Shown: positions 15,557 through 24,788 of the stretch, piece by piece
How positions within the stretch are numbered: the stretch's first letter is position 1
Layout: the number at the start of each line of letters is the position of its first letter
Origin: Shimia thalassica
GTDB taxonomy: Bacteria > Pseudomonadota > Alphaproteobacteria > Rhodobacterales > Rhodobacteraceae
Direction of reading: 5' to 3'
DNA: 64,000 bases
NCBI RefSeq assembly: GCF_001458215.1
Contig: NZ_CYTW01000003.1
Coordinates: 332,946 to 396,945, forward strand
Made by a program: the position numbers and the translations under genes
Notes under the pieces: model-generated
The model's input: only the letters and a program-made list of their open reading frames with translations
Told to the model about the DNA's origin: nothing
Database searches by the model: none

Positions 15557-15916
15557 ATGAAATTCACTGAAGAACATGAATGGCTGCGCGTCGAAGACGA
15601 CCTGATCGTGGTCGGCATTACATCGCATGCTGCGGAACAGCTTGGGGATGTAGTGTTCGTCGAACTGCCCGATCAAGGCGCAGAAGTCACCAAAGATGAA
15701 GACATCTGTGTGATTGAATCGGTCAAGGCAGCGTCCGACATTCTTGCCCCGCTCGATGGGGAAATCGTCGAAGTGAACGCCATGCTGGAAGAAGAGCCCG
15801 GCAAAGTGAACGACGATCCAATGGGCGAGGCGTGGTTCTTCAAGATGAAGGCCGCCGATCCATCCCAGATGGACGATTACATGGACGAAGCCGCGTATAA
15901 CAAATTTATCGGCTAA
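15557..15916 (+). CDS. gcvH: Glycine cleavage H protein
   Basis: A 119-residue lipoyl carrier shuttling the aminomethyl group between P, T and L proteins. The lipoylated lysine lies in VIESVKAASDILAPL, and the fold starts FTEEHEWLRVEDD. GGGAG precedes the ATG by eight bases. It lies 21 bases after gcvT. Lipoylation needs LipA/LipB, not in this window, and the L protein (dihydrolipoamide dehydrogenase) is also elsewhere. Confidence 0.97.
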   Translation: MKFTEEHEWLRVEDDLIVVGITSHAAEQLGDVVFVELPDQGAEVTKDEDICVIESVKAASDILAPLDGEIVEVNAMLEEEPGKVNDDPMGEAWFFKMKAADPSQMDDYMDEAAYNKFIG

Positions 15917-16038
15917 TGGTCTCTCGCTGCACGCCAATGCGCGCGCAAAGGTGCGTGCATTGGGGGGCGGCGAGGCCACGACGATGAGGGAGAGGTGCGT
16001 TCCAAAGGGCGCGCCACAGAGAGCTATTGGAGGACGAC

Positions 16039-18864
16039 ATGCCGTTCAAGCCAACCGACTACCTGCCATATGATTTTGCCAATCGCCGCCATATCGGGCC
16101 ATCGCCCGAAGAAATGGCCGAAATGCTGAGTGAAGTAGGGGCCTCTGATCTGGATGCCCTGATTGAAGACACCGTTCCAGAAAGCATCCGGCAAAAAGAG
16201 CCTCTGGATTTTGGACGCCCGATGTCCGAACGCGAGTTGCTGCACTACATGCGGGTTACAGCCTCGAAAAACAAAGTGCTGACCAGCCTGATCGGGCAGG
16301 GGTATCACGGCACCGTTACACCGCCTGCTATCCAGCGGAACATTCTGGAAAATCCCGCGTGGTATACGGCCTATACGCCCTATCAGCCCGAGATTTCCCA
16401 AGGTCGTCTTGAGGCGCTGCTGAACTTTCAAACCATGATCTCGGACCTGACGGGGCTGGAAGTGGCGAACGCATCGCTTCTGGACGAAGCGACGGCCTGT
16501 GCCGAGGCGATGGCGATGGCGCAACGGGTTTCAAAATCCAAGGCCAAAGCGTTTTTTGTCGACCGTGACAGCCACCCGCAAAACATCGACGTCATTCGCA
16601 CCCGTGCAAAACCGTTGGGAATCGAAGTGATCGTCGGCAACCCGGACAAGATGGATGCCAGCGCCGTGTTCGGTGCGTTGTTCCAATATCCTGGCACTTA
16701 TGGCCATGTGCGTGACTTTACCGACCACATCAGCGCCTTGCATGAAAACAAGGCCATCGCCGTTGTGTCTGCTGATCCGTTGTCTCTTACCCTGTTGAAA
16801 GAGCCGGGCGCGATGGGGGCGGATATTGCCGTCGGCACCACCCAGCGTTTCGGCGTGCCTGTTGGCTATGGTGGTCCACACGCGGCCTATATGGCGACCA
16901 AGGACGCCTACAAACGCAACATGCCGGGCCGGATTATCGGTGTGTCCATCGACAGCCACGGGAACCGTGCCTATCGTTTGTCATTGCAGACCCGCGAACA
17001 ACACATCCGTCGCGAGAAGGCGACATCGAACGTGTGCACCGCACAGGCTTTGCTGGCCGTCATGGCATCAATGTATGCAGTGTTCCATGGCCCCAAGGGC
17101 CTCAAGGCGATTGCCCAGCGTATTCACCGGAAAACCGTACGTCTGGCCAAGGGTTTGGAAGCAGCTGGGTTCAAAGTGGACCCGCAGGCGTTCTTTGACA
17201 CCATCACGGTCGATGTGGGGCCTCTTCAGGCTGCGGTCATCAAATCGGCGGTGGACGAGCAGATCAACCTGCGCAAAGTGGGCGAGACCCGTGTGGGCAT
17301 CACTTTGGACGAAGCCACACGTCCGGCCACGGTCGAGGCTGTCTGGCGCGCATTTGGGATTGATCTCAAAGATGACGATTTCACGCCGGAATATCGTGTG
17401 CCCGACCAGATGCACCGCAGAACCGAGTATCTGACGCACCCGATCTTCCACATGAACCGCGCCGAAACCGAAATGATGCGGTACATGCGTCGTCTGGCAG
17501 ACCGCGATCTGGCGCTGGACCGCGCGATGATCCCTCTTGGGTCTTGCACGATGAAGCTGAACTCGGCCGCAGAAATGATGCCCGTGAGCTGGCGAGAGTT
17601 TTCGCTCATTCACCCGTTTGTGCCCGTCGATCAGGCGGAAGGCTACGGAATCCTGCTCAAAGATCTGTCGGAAAAGCTCTGCCAGATAACGGGATATGAC
17701 GACTTTTCTATGATGCCGAATTCGGGCGCGCAGGGTGAGTTTGCAGGTCTTCTGACGATTGCGGATTACCACACCAAGCGCGGCGAAGGACATCGTAACG
17801 TCTGTCTTATCCCGATGAGCGCACACGGAACCAACCCAGCCTCTGCCCAGATGGTCGGCTGGAAGGTCGTGCCGGTTCAATCCGCGGACAATGGCGATAT
17901 TGATCTCGATGATTTCCGGGCCAAAGCCGAAAAACATGCCAACGAACTAGCCGGCTGTATGATCACGTATCCTTCGACACATGGTGTGTTCGAGGAAACG
18001 GTTATCGAGGTGTGCCAGATCACACATGATTTTGGCGGGCAGGTGTATATCGATGGGGCCAACATGAACGCGATGGTCGGATTGTCACGTCCCGGCGACC
18101 TTGGCGGGGATGTCAGCCACCTGAACCTGCACAAGACCTTTGCCATTCCACACGGCGGCGGGGGCCCCGGCATGGGACCGATCGGCGTCAAGGCGCATCT
18201 TGTGCCGCACCTGCCCGAAAAATCCGGCGCAGTCAGCGCCGCGCCCTATGGATCTGGCTCGATCCTGCCGATTTCATGGGCCTATTGCCTGTTGATGGGG
18301 GGCGAAGGCCTGACGCAGGCCACCCGCGTCGCAATCCTGAACGCCAACTATATGGCCAAGCGTCTCGAAGGGGCTTTCGAGGTACTTTATCGCGGGCCTA
18401 CGGGCCGTGTTGCACATGAGTGCATCATCGATACGCGGCCCTTTGCTGACTCTGCCGGGATCACCGTCGAAGATATCGCCAAGCGTTTGATCGATTGCGG
18501 CTTCCACGCACCCACGATGAGCTGGCCAGTGGCGGGCACGCTGATGATCGAACCGACGGAATCCGAGAACAAGGCCGAGCTGGATCGTTTCTGTGATGCG
18601 ATGCTGGCGATCCGCGAGGAAATCCGCGAGATCGAAGAAGGCCGCATCGATGCCGAGAACAATCCATTGAAACATGCACCGCATACGATGGAAGATCTCG
18701 TTCGCGATTGGGATCGCCCCTATAGCCGGGAACAGGGATGCTTCCCTCCGGGGTCGTTCCGTGTTGATAAATACTGGCCTCCGGTCAATCGCGTGGACAA
18801 CGTGTTTGGGGATCGAAACCTGATCTGCACATGTCCCCCGATGGAAGATTACGACGACGCATAA
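16039..18864 (+). CDS. gcvP: Glycine dehydrogenase (decarboxylating), P protein
   Basis: PLP enzyme that decarboxylates glycine and loads the aminomethyl group on H protein. The 941-residue protein is the single-chain homodimeric form: an N-terminal half beginning [20 protein letters not shown] and a C-terminal half with the PLP lysine in [22 protein letters not shown] at 16039 has GGAGG six bases upstream; a TTG four codons earlier coincides with the ribosome site and is less likely. 122 bases separate it from gcvH. The operon ends in a strong terminator. Confidence 0.97.
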   Translation: MPFKPTDYLPYDFANRRHIGPSPEEMAEMLSEVGASDLDALIEDTVPESIRQKEPLDFGRPMSERELLHYMRVTASKNKVLTSLIGQGYHGTVTPPAIQRNILENPAWYTAYTPYQPEISQGRLEALLNFQTMISDLTGLEVANASLLDEATACAEAMAMAQRVSKSKAKAFFVDRDSHPQNIDVIRTRAKPLGIEVIVGNPDKMDASAVFGALFQYPGTYGHVRDFTDHISALHENKAIAVVSADPLSLTLLKEPGAMGADIAVGTTQRFGVPVGYGGPHAAYMATKDAYKRNMPGRIIGVSIDSHGNRAYRLSLQTREQHIRREKATSNVCTAQALLAVMASMYAVFHGPKGLKAIAQRIHRKTVRLAKGLEAAGFKVDPQAFFDTITVDVGPLQAAVIKSAVDEQINLRKVGETRVGITLDEATRPATVEAVWRAFGIDLKDDDFTPEYRVPDQMHRRTEYLTHPIFHMNRAETEMMRYMRRLADRDLALDRAMIPLGSCTMKLNSAAEMMPVSWREFSLIHPFVPVDQAEGYGILLKDLSEKLCQITGYDDFSMMPNSGAQGEFAGLLTIADYHTKRGEGHRNVCLIPMSAHGTNPASAQMVGWKVVPVQSADNGDIDLDDFRAKAEKHANELAGCMITYPSTHGVFEETVIEVCQITHDFGGQVYIDGANMNAMVGLSRPGDLGGDVSHLNLHKTFAIPHGGGGPGMGPIGVKAHLVPHLPEKSGAVSAAPYGSGSILPISWAYCLLMGGEGLTQATRVAILNANYMAKRLEGAFEVLYRGPTGRVAHECIIDTRPFADSAGITVEDIAKRLIDCGFHAPTMSWPVAGTLMIEPTESENKAELDRFCDAMLAIREEIREIEEGRIDAENNPLKHAPHTMEDLVRDWDRPYSREQGCFPPGSFRVDKYWPPVNRVDNVFGDRNLICTCPPMEDYDDA

Positions 18865-18865
18865 A

Positions 18866-18897
18866 GAAAGGGCCCCGCAATTTGCGGGGCCCTTTTC
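18866..18897. terminator. Terminator after gcvP
   Basis: Stem AGGGCCCCGCAA / TTGCGGGGCCCT (12 bp) with TTTT on the plus side and CCCTTTCTTT on the minus side. It can serve both gcvP and the convergent permease gene. Confidence 0.95.
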
Positions 18898-18916
18898 CTA
18901 TCAGGGATCGCAGGGG

Positions 18917-21442
18917 TTATTCTCGGGCCCTCAGAATACGTGCGGGCCGCGCTGCCAATGGCGCGGCGGCAAATGCAAGGCTGGCAAGCAGCGTGGCACA
19001 TATTCCGCCCAGAATGATCGCGATGGCGTTGGGCCAGATGACGCTAAAGCCGGTATCAAGCACAAAATACGTAACTGCCCAAGCGCCGCCAATTCCTGCG
19101 GCCAGCGCCACGCTTCCGGCCGCGGCGCCGGTCAGGGCGGCGCGCAAGGCAAAGGACGTCAGGATACGCAGACGCGGCGCCCCAAGTGTTTTCAGGATGG
19201 CCGCTTCGTAAATCCGGCTGGTCTGGCTGGCGGCAGCCGCACCGATCAGCACAAGGAACCCGGTGACTAGCATGACCGACGCGCCATAAGACGTGGCATC
19301 AGCAAGGCCCGACAACAGGTCGGACACGCGCGCAATCGCATCACGCACCCGAATGGCCGTCACGTTTGGATAGGTGTTCGACAGATCGCGCAAGATGGCG
19401 GCTTCCGCGTGTTCCTCGGCATAGACTGTTGCGATGAAGCTGTGCGGGGCGCCTGCCAGTGACGCGGGGTTCATAACCATGACAAAGCCCATTCCGGCAG
19501 TCGAGAAATCCACCTCTCTGAAGCTGGTGATGGTGCCTTTGATGTCCCGTCCCAGAACGTTGAGCGTAATTGTATCGCCCAGTTCCAAGCCCATTTCTTC
19601 GGCTTCTTCTGCGGCAAAACTGATTTGTGGCGGGCCGGTATAATCTTCGGGCCACCATGAGCCGGCGACAATTGTGGTGGTGTCGGGAATTGAGGCGGCA
19701 TAGGTCACGCCGCGATCCCCCTCCACAACCCAATGCCCGCCTGCCACCTCTGTCGCGGGACGTCCGTTGATCTTTGTGATCAAGCCGCGCAACATCGGTG
19801 CCGTTTCGGTGTCTGAGACGGCAGGGTCCGATCCAACCCGTTCCAGAAATCCGTCGATCTGGGTTTTCTGGATATCGACAAAGAAATACGAGGGCGCCAC
19901 TTCGGGAAGGTCGCGGGCAATCGCCGTGCGCAGGTTGCCATCAATCTGGCCTACCGCCGAAAGGACGCTGAGACCCAATCCAAGTGACAGCACCACAGGC
20001 AATGCAGGTTCCTGTGACGACGAGATGGCGTTGAGTGCCCAGCGCAAAGGCGGGTTCTTTCGCGTGCGAGGGGCTGCGAACTTTGCAATGCGGCTGGTCA
20101 GGGTTGCAGCCACAGCCAGCAGGACCAGCGCCGCCATGATGCCGACCGCAGCCCAAATCGTGAGCTGCCATGATCCAGAGAACCATCCGGCAAGAGCCAG
20201 CAGAACGCCGAGGAAAAACACCGTCAGAGCAATATAGCGGAAAGCGGGCAGGGTGCGCGCCGCGCCGTCAGCATCCCGAAACAGCGCCGCCGCGCGCACA
20301 TCTTCAGTGCGCGCCAAAGGCCACAGCGTAAAGATCAGGGCAGTCAACAAGCCGTAAAGCGCGGCCTCGATCAGAGGTGTGGGATAGATGGCAAAAATGG
20401 CGGGCACGGGCAGGCTCGATTGCAAGAGCGGAGCCAGCAAGAGAGGCAGGCCAGCCCCCAACAAAAGACCAAGGAACACACCGCAAACCGACAGCACGCC
20501 AATCTGGAGGAAATAGGTGAGAAAGATTGTCTGCCGTTCCGCGCCAAGGCTGCGCAAAATGGCAATGATCGCGGTTTTGCGAGAGAGATAGGCGCGGATC
20601 GCAGCCGACACACCAATCCCGCCCACTGCGAGGCCGGACAGCCCGACAAGGATCAGAAAGGCCCCGAGACGTTCGACAAACTGTGCCACGCCCGGCGCGC
20701 CATTGCGCGAATCCCGCCAGCGCAAACCGCTGCTTTCAAACAGGGCCTGCGCTTGGGTCTTGGCGTCTTCCAGCGCTGTGCCCTCAGGCAGATCAAGACG
20801 GTATTTGGTTTCGTAGAGCGTGCCGGGCGTCAACAATCCGGACTCGGCCAGCCCCCTTGTGGCAACAATCGAACGCGGTGCGAGCCCGAAGCCGCCCGCA
20901 TTGTCCGGTTCATTTACCAACGCAGCTGTCAGATGAAACTGTTGTGTGCCCAATGTGAAGGTATCGCCAATCGTCAGGCCAAGCCGGTCAATCAGGATTT
21001 TCTGCATCACACCGCCAGGAATTCCGTCTTGGGGCGCCAGGGCTTCGGCAAGCGGGATGTCGGGATCAAGCGTCACCGTCCCGATCAGCGGATAGGCGTC
21101 ATCAACGGCTTTGACCTGTGTCAGCCCCCGTTCCGAAACGCCGTCATGAGTGACAACGGCCATAGAGCGGAAATCGACAATCTCGGAGGTTTTGGTTGCG
21201 TTTTCGGCCATCCACGCCTTTTCCGCATCCGAGGCAAAGCGATAGGTGAACTCCATCTCGGCGTCGCCGCCCAGCAGAGAGGCGCCTTCGGCCGCAAGGC
21301 CCGCTTCTATACTGGACCGCACGCTGCCAATGGCGGCAATGGTCGCGACACCCAAGGCAAGGCAGGCCAGGAAAATCCGGAACCCGGCCAGTCCGCCACG
21401 CAGCTCTCGTTTGGCGAACTTCCACGCAAGTTGCAGGTTCAT
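18917..21442 (-). CDS. ABC exporter permease, YbbP/FtsX family
   Basis: An 841-residue inner-membrane protein. An N-terminal helix (FRIFLACLALGVATIAAIGSV) is followed by a MacB-like periplasmic domain, then an FtsX domain with several helices (about 260-360), a pair of helices around 405-455, a second periplasmic domain, and a C-terminal FtsX domain with LVTGFLVLIGAAAASQTSRIYEAAILKTLGAPRLRI. This duplicated FtsX architecture matches E. coli YbbP. Its ATG overlaps the ybbA stop by four bases, so the pair forms one transporter. The link to tesA, as in E. coli, suggests a role with lipids or hydrophobic compounds, which remains unproven. Confidence 0.9.
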   Translation of the reverse strand: MNLQLAWKFAKRELRGGLAGFRIFLACLALGVATIAAIGSVRSSIEAGLAAEGASLLGGDAEMEFTYRFASDAEKAWMAENATKTSEIVDFRSMAVVTHDGVSERGLTQVKAVDDAYPLIGTVTLDPDIPLAEALAPQDGIPGGVMQKILIDRLGLTIGDTFTLGTQQFHLTAALVNEPDNAGGFGLAPRSIVATRGLAESGLLTPGTLYETKYRLDLPEGTALEDAKTQAQALFESSGLRWRDSRNGAPGVAQFVERLGAFLILVGLSGLAVGGIGVSAAIRAYLSRKTAIIAILRSLGAERQTIFLTYFLQIGVLSVCGVFLGLLLGAGLPLLLAPLLQSSLPVPAIFAIYPTPLIEAALYGLLTALIFTLWPLARTEDVRAAALFRDADGAARTLPAFRYIALTVFFLGVLLALAGWFSGSWQLTIWAAVGIMAALVLLAVAATLTSRIAKFAAPRTRKNPPLRWALNAISSSQEPALPVVLSLGLGLSVLSAVGQIDGNLRTAIARDLPEVAPSYFFVDIQKTQIDGFLERVGSDPAVSDTETAPMLRGLITKINGRPATEVAGGHWVVEGDRGVTYAASIPDTTTIVAGSWWPEDYTGPPQISFAAEEAEEMGLELGDTITLNVLGRDIKGTITSFREVDFSTAGMGFVMVMNPASLAGAPHSFIATVYAEEHAEAAILRDLSNTYPNVTAIRVRDAIARVSDLLSGLADATSYGASVMLVTGFLVLIGAAAASQTSRIYEAAILKTLGAPRLRILTSFALRAALTGAAAGSVALAAGIGGAWAVTYFVLDTGFSVIWPNAIAIILGGICATLLASLAFAAAPLAARPARILRARE

Positions 21443-22122
21443 GCTGCGGCCTCTTGCGGCTCGACGCGGCCATCCCGCAGCCGCACGACGCGGTCACACC
21501 GTCGGGCAAGCTCATTCGAGTGGGTCACCAGAACCAGTGTCGCCTCATGGCGGTCGCGTAGCTGGAACAACAAGTCGATGATGGCCTGACCATTGCTTTG
21601 ATCCAGGTTTCCGGTCGGTTCATCCGCCAAAAGAATATCGGGGCGTGGCGCCACGGCGCGGGCAAGGGCCACACGTTGTTGTTCGCCGCCTGACATCTGG
21701 CGCGGGAAGTGATCGGCACGATGCGCCAGCCCCACCGCCTCAAGCTCGGCCATGGCGCGTTCAAACGCGTCTTTGTGTCCGGCAAGCTCCATCGGGGTGG
21801 CCACATTTTCAAGAGCGGTCATGGTCGGGATAAGGTGAAAGCTTTGAAAGACCACACCCATGTGATCGCGCCGGAAGCGTGCCAGCTGGTCTTCGGTCAT
21901 GGTGCTGAGGTTTTTTCCCAATGCGGAAATTTCACCACCTGTTGCAAGCTCGAGCCCGCCCATCAGCATCAAAAGCGAAGATTTGCCCGATCCTGAGGGC
22001 CCAACCAGCCCTAAAGTTTCCCCTTTTGCGACGTCTAAAGAGATTCCATGAAGAATTTTGATCCGTCCGGCATTGCCATCCAGCGCAAGACGCGCATCTT
22101 TAAGAGAAAGAACTGTATTCAT
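21439..22122 (-). CDS. ABC exporter ATPase, YbbA/LolD type
   Basis: A 227-residue ATP-binding subunit partnering the downstream permease. Walker A is GPSGSGKSS, the signature is [14 protein letters not shown], Walker B is [12 protein letters not shown], and the H-loop is LVTHS. This is the MacB/LolD/YbbA branch, which typically drives mechanotransmission rather than transmembrane transport. ATG at 22122 is preferred; a TTG ten codons upstream would overlap the divergent tesA start. The start codons of ybbA and tesA are separated by only 14 bases. Confidence 0.92.
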   Translation of the reverse strand: MNTVLSLKDARLALDGNAGRIKILHGISLDVAKGETLGLVGPSGSGKSSLLMLMGGLELATGGEISALGKNLSTMTEDQLARFRRDHMGVVFQSFHLIPTMTALENVATPMELAGHKDAFERAMAELEAVGLAHRADHFPRQMSGGEQQRVALARAVAPRPDILLADEPTGNLDQSNGQAIIDLLFQLRDRHEATLVLVTHSNELARRCDRVVRLRDGRVEPQEAAA

Positions 22123-22136
22123 AAAAGGGAACCTCA

Positions 22137-22802
22137 ATGATGTGGTGTTCAAGGCTATATGGTGGCGTCACGGGATTGAGCAAGGCGTTGACACTGGTTT
22201 TCCTGACCTCAGCGCCTCTTGCTGCCGAACAAGTGGCAGTTGTTGCCTTCGGAGACAGCCTGACACAGGGCTACGGGCTTATTGAACAAAACGGGCTGGT
22301 GCCGCAAATGCGGCGTTGGCTCGAGTCCCAAGAGGTTGATGTGCGACTGGTCAATGCGGGTGTCTCGGGGGATACAACGGCAGGAGGACTGGCGCGGATC
22401 GACTGGACGCTGAGCGACGATATCGACGCGATGATTGTTACGCTTGGGGGCAATGACATGTTGCGTGGCTTTGATCCGGCGCTGTCGCGTCAAAATCTGG
22501 CAGGCATCCTTGCCGCCGCGCAAGTCAGAGACGTTGATGTCCTTCTGGTGGGAATGACCGCTGCCGGAAACTATGGCCCTGAGTACAAACAGGCCTTTGA
22601 CGAGATGTATCCCGAGTTGGCAAAAGAATACGGGGCGCTGTTCAGCGAGAATTTCTTTGCGGGATTAGGATCAGAAGACCCGTCAGAAGTGGCAAACCTC
22701 ATGCAGCCTGACGGCATCCATCCCAATGCCAAGGGGGTTGCCCTGATTGTCGAGGCTCTTGGCCCCGATGTTTTGCGTCTGGTGGAAAAAACTCAAAACT
22801 GA
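22137..22802 (+). CDS. tesA: Periplasmic SGNH esterase/thioesterase TesA
   Basis: A 221-residue SGNH-hydrolase resembling TesA (multifunctional acyl-CoA thioesterase I, arylesterase, lysophospholipase). Residues 1-30 form a signal peptide (LSKALTLVFLTSAPLAA). The catalytic Ser41 is in FGDSLTQGYG, the oxyanion residues are in VSGDTTAGG and GGNDMLRG, and the Asp-His pair is in DGIHPNAKG. AAGGGA lies six bases before the ATG. A TTG at residue 14 is an alternative that would still leave a signal peptide. Divergent from ybbA-ybbP, the same arrangement as in E. coli. Confidence 0.92.
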   Translation: MMWCSRLYGGVTGLSKALTLVFLTSAPLAAEQVAVVAFGDSLTQGYGLIEQNGLVPQMRRWLESQEVDVRLVNAGVSGDTTAGGLARIDWTLSDDIDAMIVTLGGNDMLRGFDPALSRQNLAGILAAAQVRDVDVLLVGMTAAGNYGPEYKQAFDEMYPELAKEYGALFSENFFAGLGSEDPSEVANLMQPDGIHPNAKGVALIVEALGPDVLRLVEKTQN

Positions 22803-22847
22803 ACACCCGCCGAGAAGGGCAACCGTGCCGCAAAATGGGATTGGATA

Positions 22848-22880
22848 CAAAAAAGGCGCCTGTCATCAGGCGCCTTCCTC
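22848..22880 (-). terminator. Terminator after the cold-shock gene
   Basis: Stem AAGGCGCCTG / CAGGCGCCTT with a four-base loop; the minus strand continues into TTTTTTGT. Also a possible weak stop for the convergent tesA. Confidence 0.93.
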
Positions 22881-22898
22881 AAATTCATAAGCGGTATA

Positions 22899-23105
22899 TT
22901 AAACCAGCGACAGGTTTGTCGCGGCTTCACGGCCGTTACGGCCGGTTTCCAGCTCGAATTCTACTTTTTGGTTGTCGGCAAGACCTGTAAGGCCCGAACG
23001 CTCAACAGCCGAAATGTGCACAAACACATCTTTGCCGCCATTGTCGGGTGCGATAAAGCCGTAGCCTTTAGTTGTGTTAAACCATTTGACGGTGCCAGTT
23101 GCCAT
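22899..23105 (-). CDS. Cold-shock protein (CspA family)
   Basis: A 68-residue OB-fold RNA chaperone that melts mRNA secondary structure. MATGTVKWFNTTKGYGFIAPDNG includes RNP1 (KGYGFI), and DVFVHISAVERSGL includes RNP2 (VFVHI). AGGAG lies eight bases before the ATG. Its upstream region of about 340 bases, shared with preT, holds a hairpin, consistent with a structured 5' leader as known for csp genes. Whether it is cold-inducible cannot be seen. Confidence 0.96.
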   Translation of the reverse strand: MATGTVKWFNTTKGYGFIAPDNGGKDVFVHISAVERSGLTGLADNQKVEFELETGRNGREAATNLSLV

Positions 23106-23448
23106 CGTCGTGTCTCCTGTTAGGTGCCTTCCGCAGATATTTCGGAAAGCGTCGTAATATAATTGCTGCCCGCAGAATTGCGGCAGCAAGGCAAAGTCAG
23201 TGCAAGATCGAGTGACTGAGCCGCAGGGAACAGAGGGTCGATAAAGGTAACGTCGCAGCGTTGATATGGTTCAGAATCGCGTCAATATCAATAGTTTTTG
23301 CCTAAAGAGCCCCTTCTTAGCTGCTGAAAGTGGTTAAATGTTAAGCGGATACAGTTTTGTGTCTCAAAAAATTATTTTACCAGTTGATAAAAATTTTCCG
23401 CCGTGACAGCCTGTTTGCAATAGCCAAACGATGGAATGGGGAGAAACC
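23106..23448. promoter_or_regulatory. Divergent control region of csp and preT
   Basis: 343 bases without a gene, AT-rich toward preT. It contains a hairpin at 23163-23189 (TTGCTGCC/GGCAGCAA region, 11 bp with one bulged C and a GAAT loop) that could lie in the csp 5' leader. It also has an inverted repeat TTGATAT (23261-23267) / ATATCAA (23285-23291) and TTTTA..TAAAA arms near 23380. I see no RutR-type TTGACC..GGTCA palindrome here, although preT starts the pyrimidine genes. Confidence 0.45.
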
Positions 23449-24771
23449 ATGACCACATCACCGTTGAGCGAAGGGATCGTTTCGGGCCGACTGGCGTCGG
23501 ATCAGCTGTCCGAAAACTTCGCGGATTTACACCCGCAACTGGAAGACCACGAGGCGTTGGTTGCCGCAGACCGCTGTTATTTTTGCCATGACGCGCCCTG
23601 TATGACCGCCTGTCCGACAGATATCGACATTCCACTGTTCATTCGCCAAATCGCAACCGGCACGCCAGAGGCGGCGGCGAAAACCATTTTCAGCCAGAAC
23701 ATTCTTGGCGGCATGTGCGCGCGCGTTTGCCCGACCGAGACACTGTGCGAAGAGGTTTGCGTGCGTGAAACCGCCGAGGGCAAGCCGGTCGAAATCGGCC
23801 GTTTGCAGCGCTACGCCACCGACATCCTGATGGACAGCGGCGTGCATCCCTTTGAACGCGACGCACCGACTGGCAAGAAAATTGCTGTTGTTGGCGCAGG
23901 CCCTGCTGGTCTCGCGGCGGCACACAGGCTGGCCATGTATGGCCACGACGTGACGGTTCTGGATTCGCGCGCCAAAGCCGGTGGCCTGAACGAGTTTGGC
24001 ATCGCCTCTTACAAATCCGTCGACAATTTCGCAGCGCGCGAAGTTGACTGGTTGTTGTCGATTGGTGGCATCACCGTTGAGACGGGCAAGGCTCTTGGGG
24101 GCGACCTGACGCTGGACGCCCTGACGGCCGACTTTGATGCGGTGTTCCTCGGGATTGGTCTTGGCGGTGTAAATGCGCTGGGCGCCGAGGGTGAAGACAA
24201 AGACGGTGTGTTGGATGCTGTTGAATTCATTTCTGACCTGCGGCAGGCCTCGGAGCTGGGCAGCGTCGAGATTGGTCGTGATGTCGTTGTGATCGGTGGC
24301 GGTATGACAGCCGTGGATGCGGCGGTTCAAGCCAAGCTTCTGGGCGCTTTGAACGTCAGCCTTGTCTATCGCCGCGGTCGCGATCGCATGAACGCAAGCC
24401 AGTTTGAACAAGATCTGGCTGCCTCGAAAGGGGTGCGTATCATCACCAACGCCTCACCCAAAGCGGTGATCGGGAACGGTGCGGTGCGCGAGATCGAGTT
24501 CGAATACACCGATGATGATCTGTCTGCGACAGGTCAAACCGTGCGTCTTGCAGCCGATCAGGTTTTCAAGGCCATTGGCCAGACGCTGGAGGGCAGTGGT
24601 CTTCCGGATCTGGACGGTCGGAAAATCGCTGTGGATGGTACGGGCCGCACAAGTGTGCAGGGCGTTTGGGCCGGTGGTGATTGCGCCGCTGGCGGGGACG
24701 ATCTGACCGTGACCGCCGTTGCCGAGGGCCGTGACGCGGCCGAAGATATTCACGCCACGTTGACGGCGTAA
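23449..24771 (+). CDS. preT: NAD-dependent dihydropyrimidine dehydrogenase subunit PreT
   Basis: Electron-input subunit that, with PreA, reduces uracil and thymine to 5,6-dihydropyrimidines using NAD(P)H. The 440-residue protein has an N-terminal Fe-S region (CYFCHDAPCMTACPTDID, then CARVCPTETLCEEVC). This is followed by FAD-binding VVGAGPAGLAAAHRLAMYG and NAD(P)-binding VVVIGGGMTAVDAAVQAKLLG, and a C-terminal GVWAGGDCAAGG, as in glutamate-synthase beta-like proteins. The ATG at 23449 has GGGGAG five bases upstream; an ATG six codons earlier is less likely. preA follows after 17 bases. Confidence 0.94.
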   Translation: MTTSPLSEGIVSGRLASDQLSENFADLHPQLEDHEALVAADRCYFCHDAPCMTACPTDIDIPLFIRQIATGTPEAAAKTIFSQNILGGMCARVCPTETLCEEVCVRETAEGKPVEIGRLQRYATDILMDSGVHPFERDAPTGKKIAVVGAGPAGLAAAHRLAMYGHDVTVLDSRAKAGGLNEFGIASYKSVDNFAAREVDWLLSIGGITVETGKALGGDLTLDALTADFDAVFLGIGLGGVNALGAEGEDKDGVLDAVEFISDLRQASELGSVEIGRDVVVIGGGMTAVDAAVQAKLLGALNVSLVYRRGRDRMNASQFEQDLAASKGVRIITNASPKAVIGNGAVREIEFEYTDDDLSATGQTVRLAADQVFKAIGQTLEGSGLPDLDGRKIAVDGTGRTSVQGVWAGGDCAAGGDDLTVTAVAEGRDAAEDIHATLTA

Positions 24772-24788
24772 ACAGGGAGATCAGCAAA

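Noticed and set aside
14588..15979. 463-codon minus-strand frame over gcvT and gcvH
   Set aside because: Both plus-strand genes are unambiguous and preceded by a riboswitch; the antisense product has no recognisable domain.
23261..23291. FNR-type site (TTGATAT...ATATCAA)
   Set aside because: The arms are 17 bases apart, whereas FNR sites (TTGAT-N4-ATCAA) have a four-base gap, so it does not fit.
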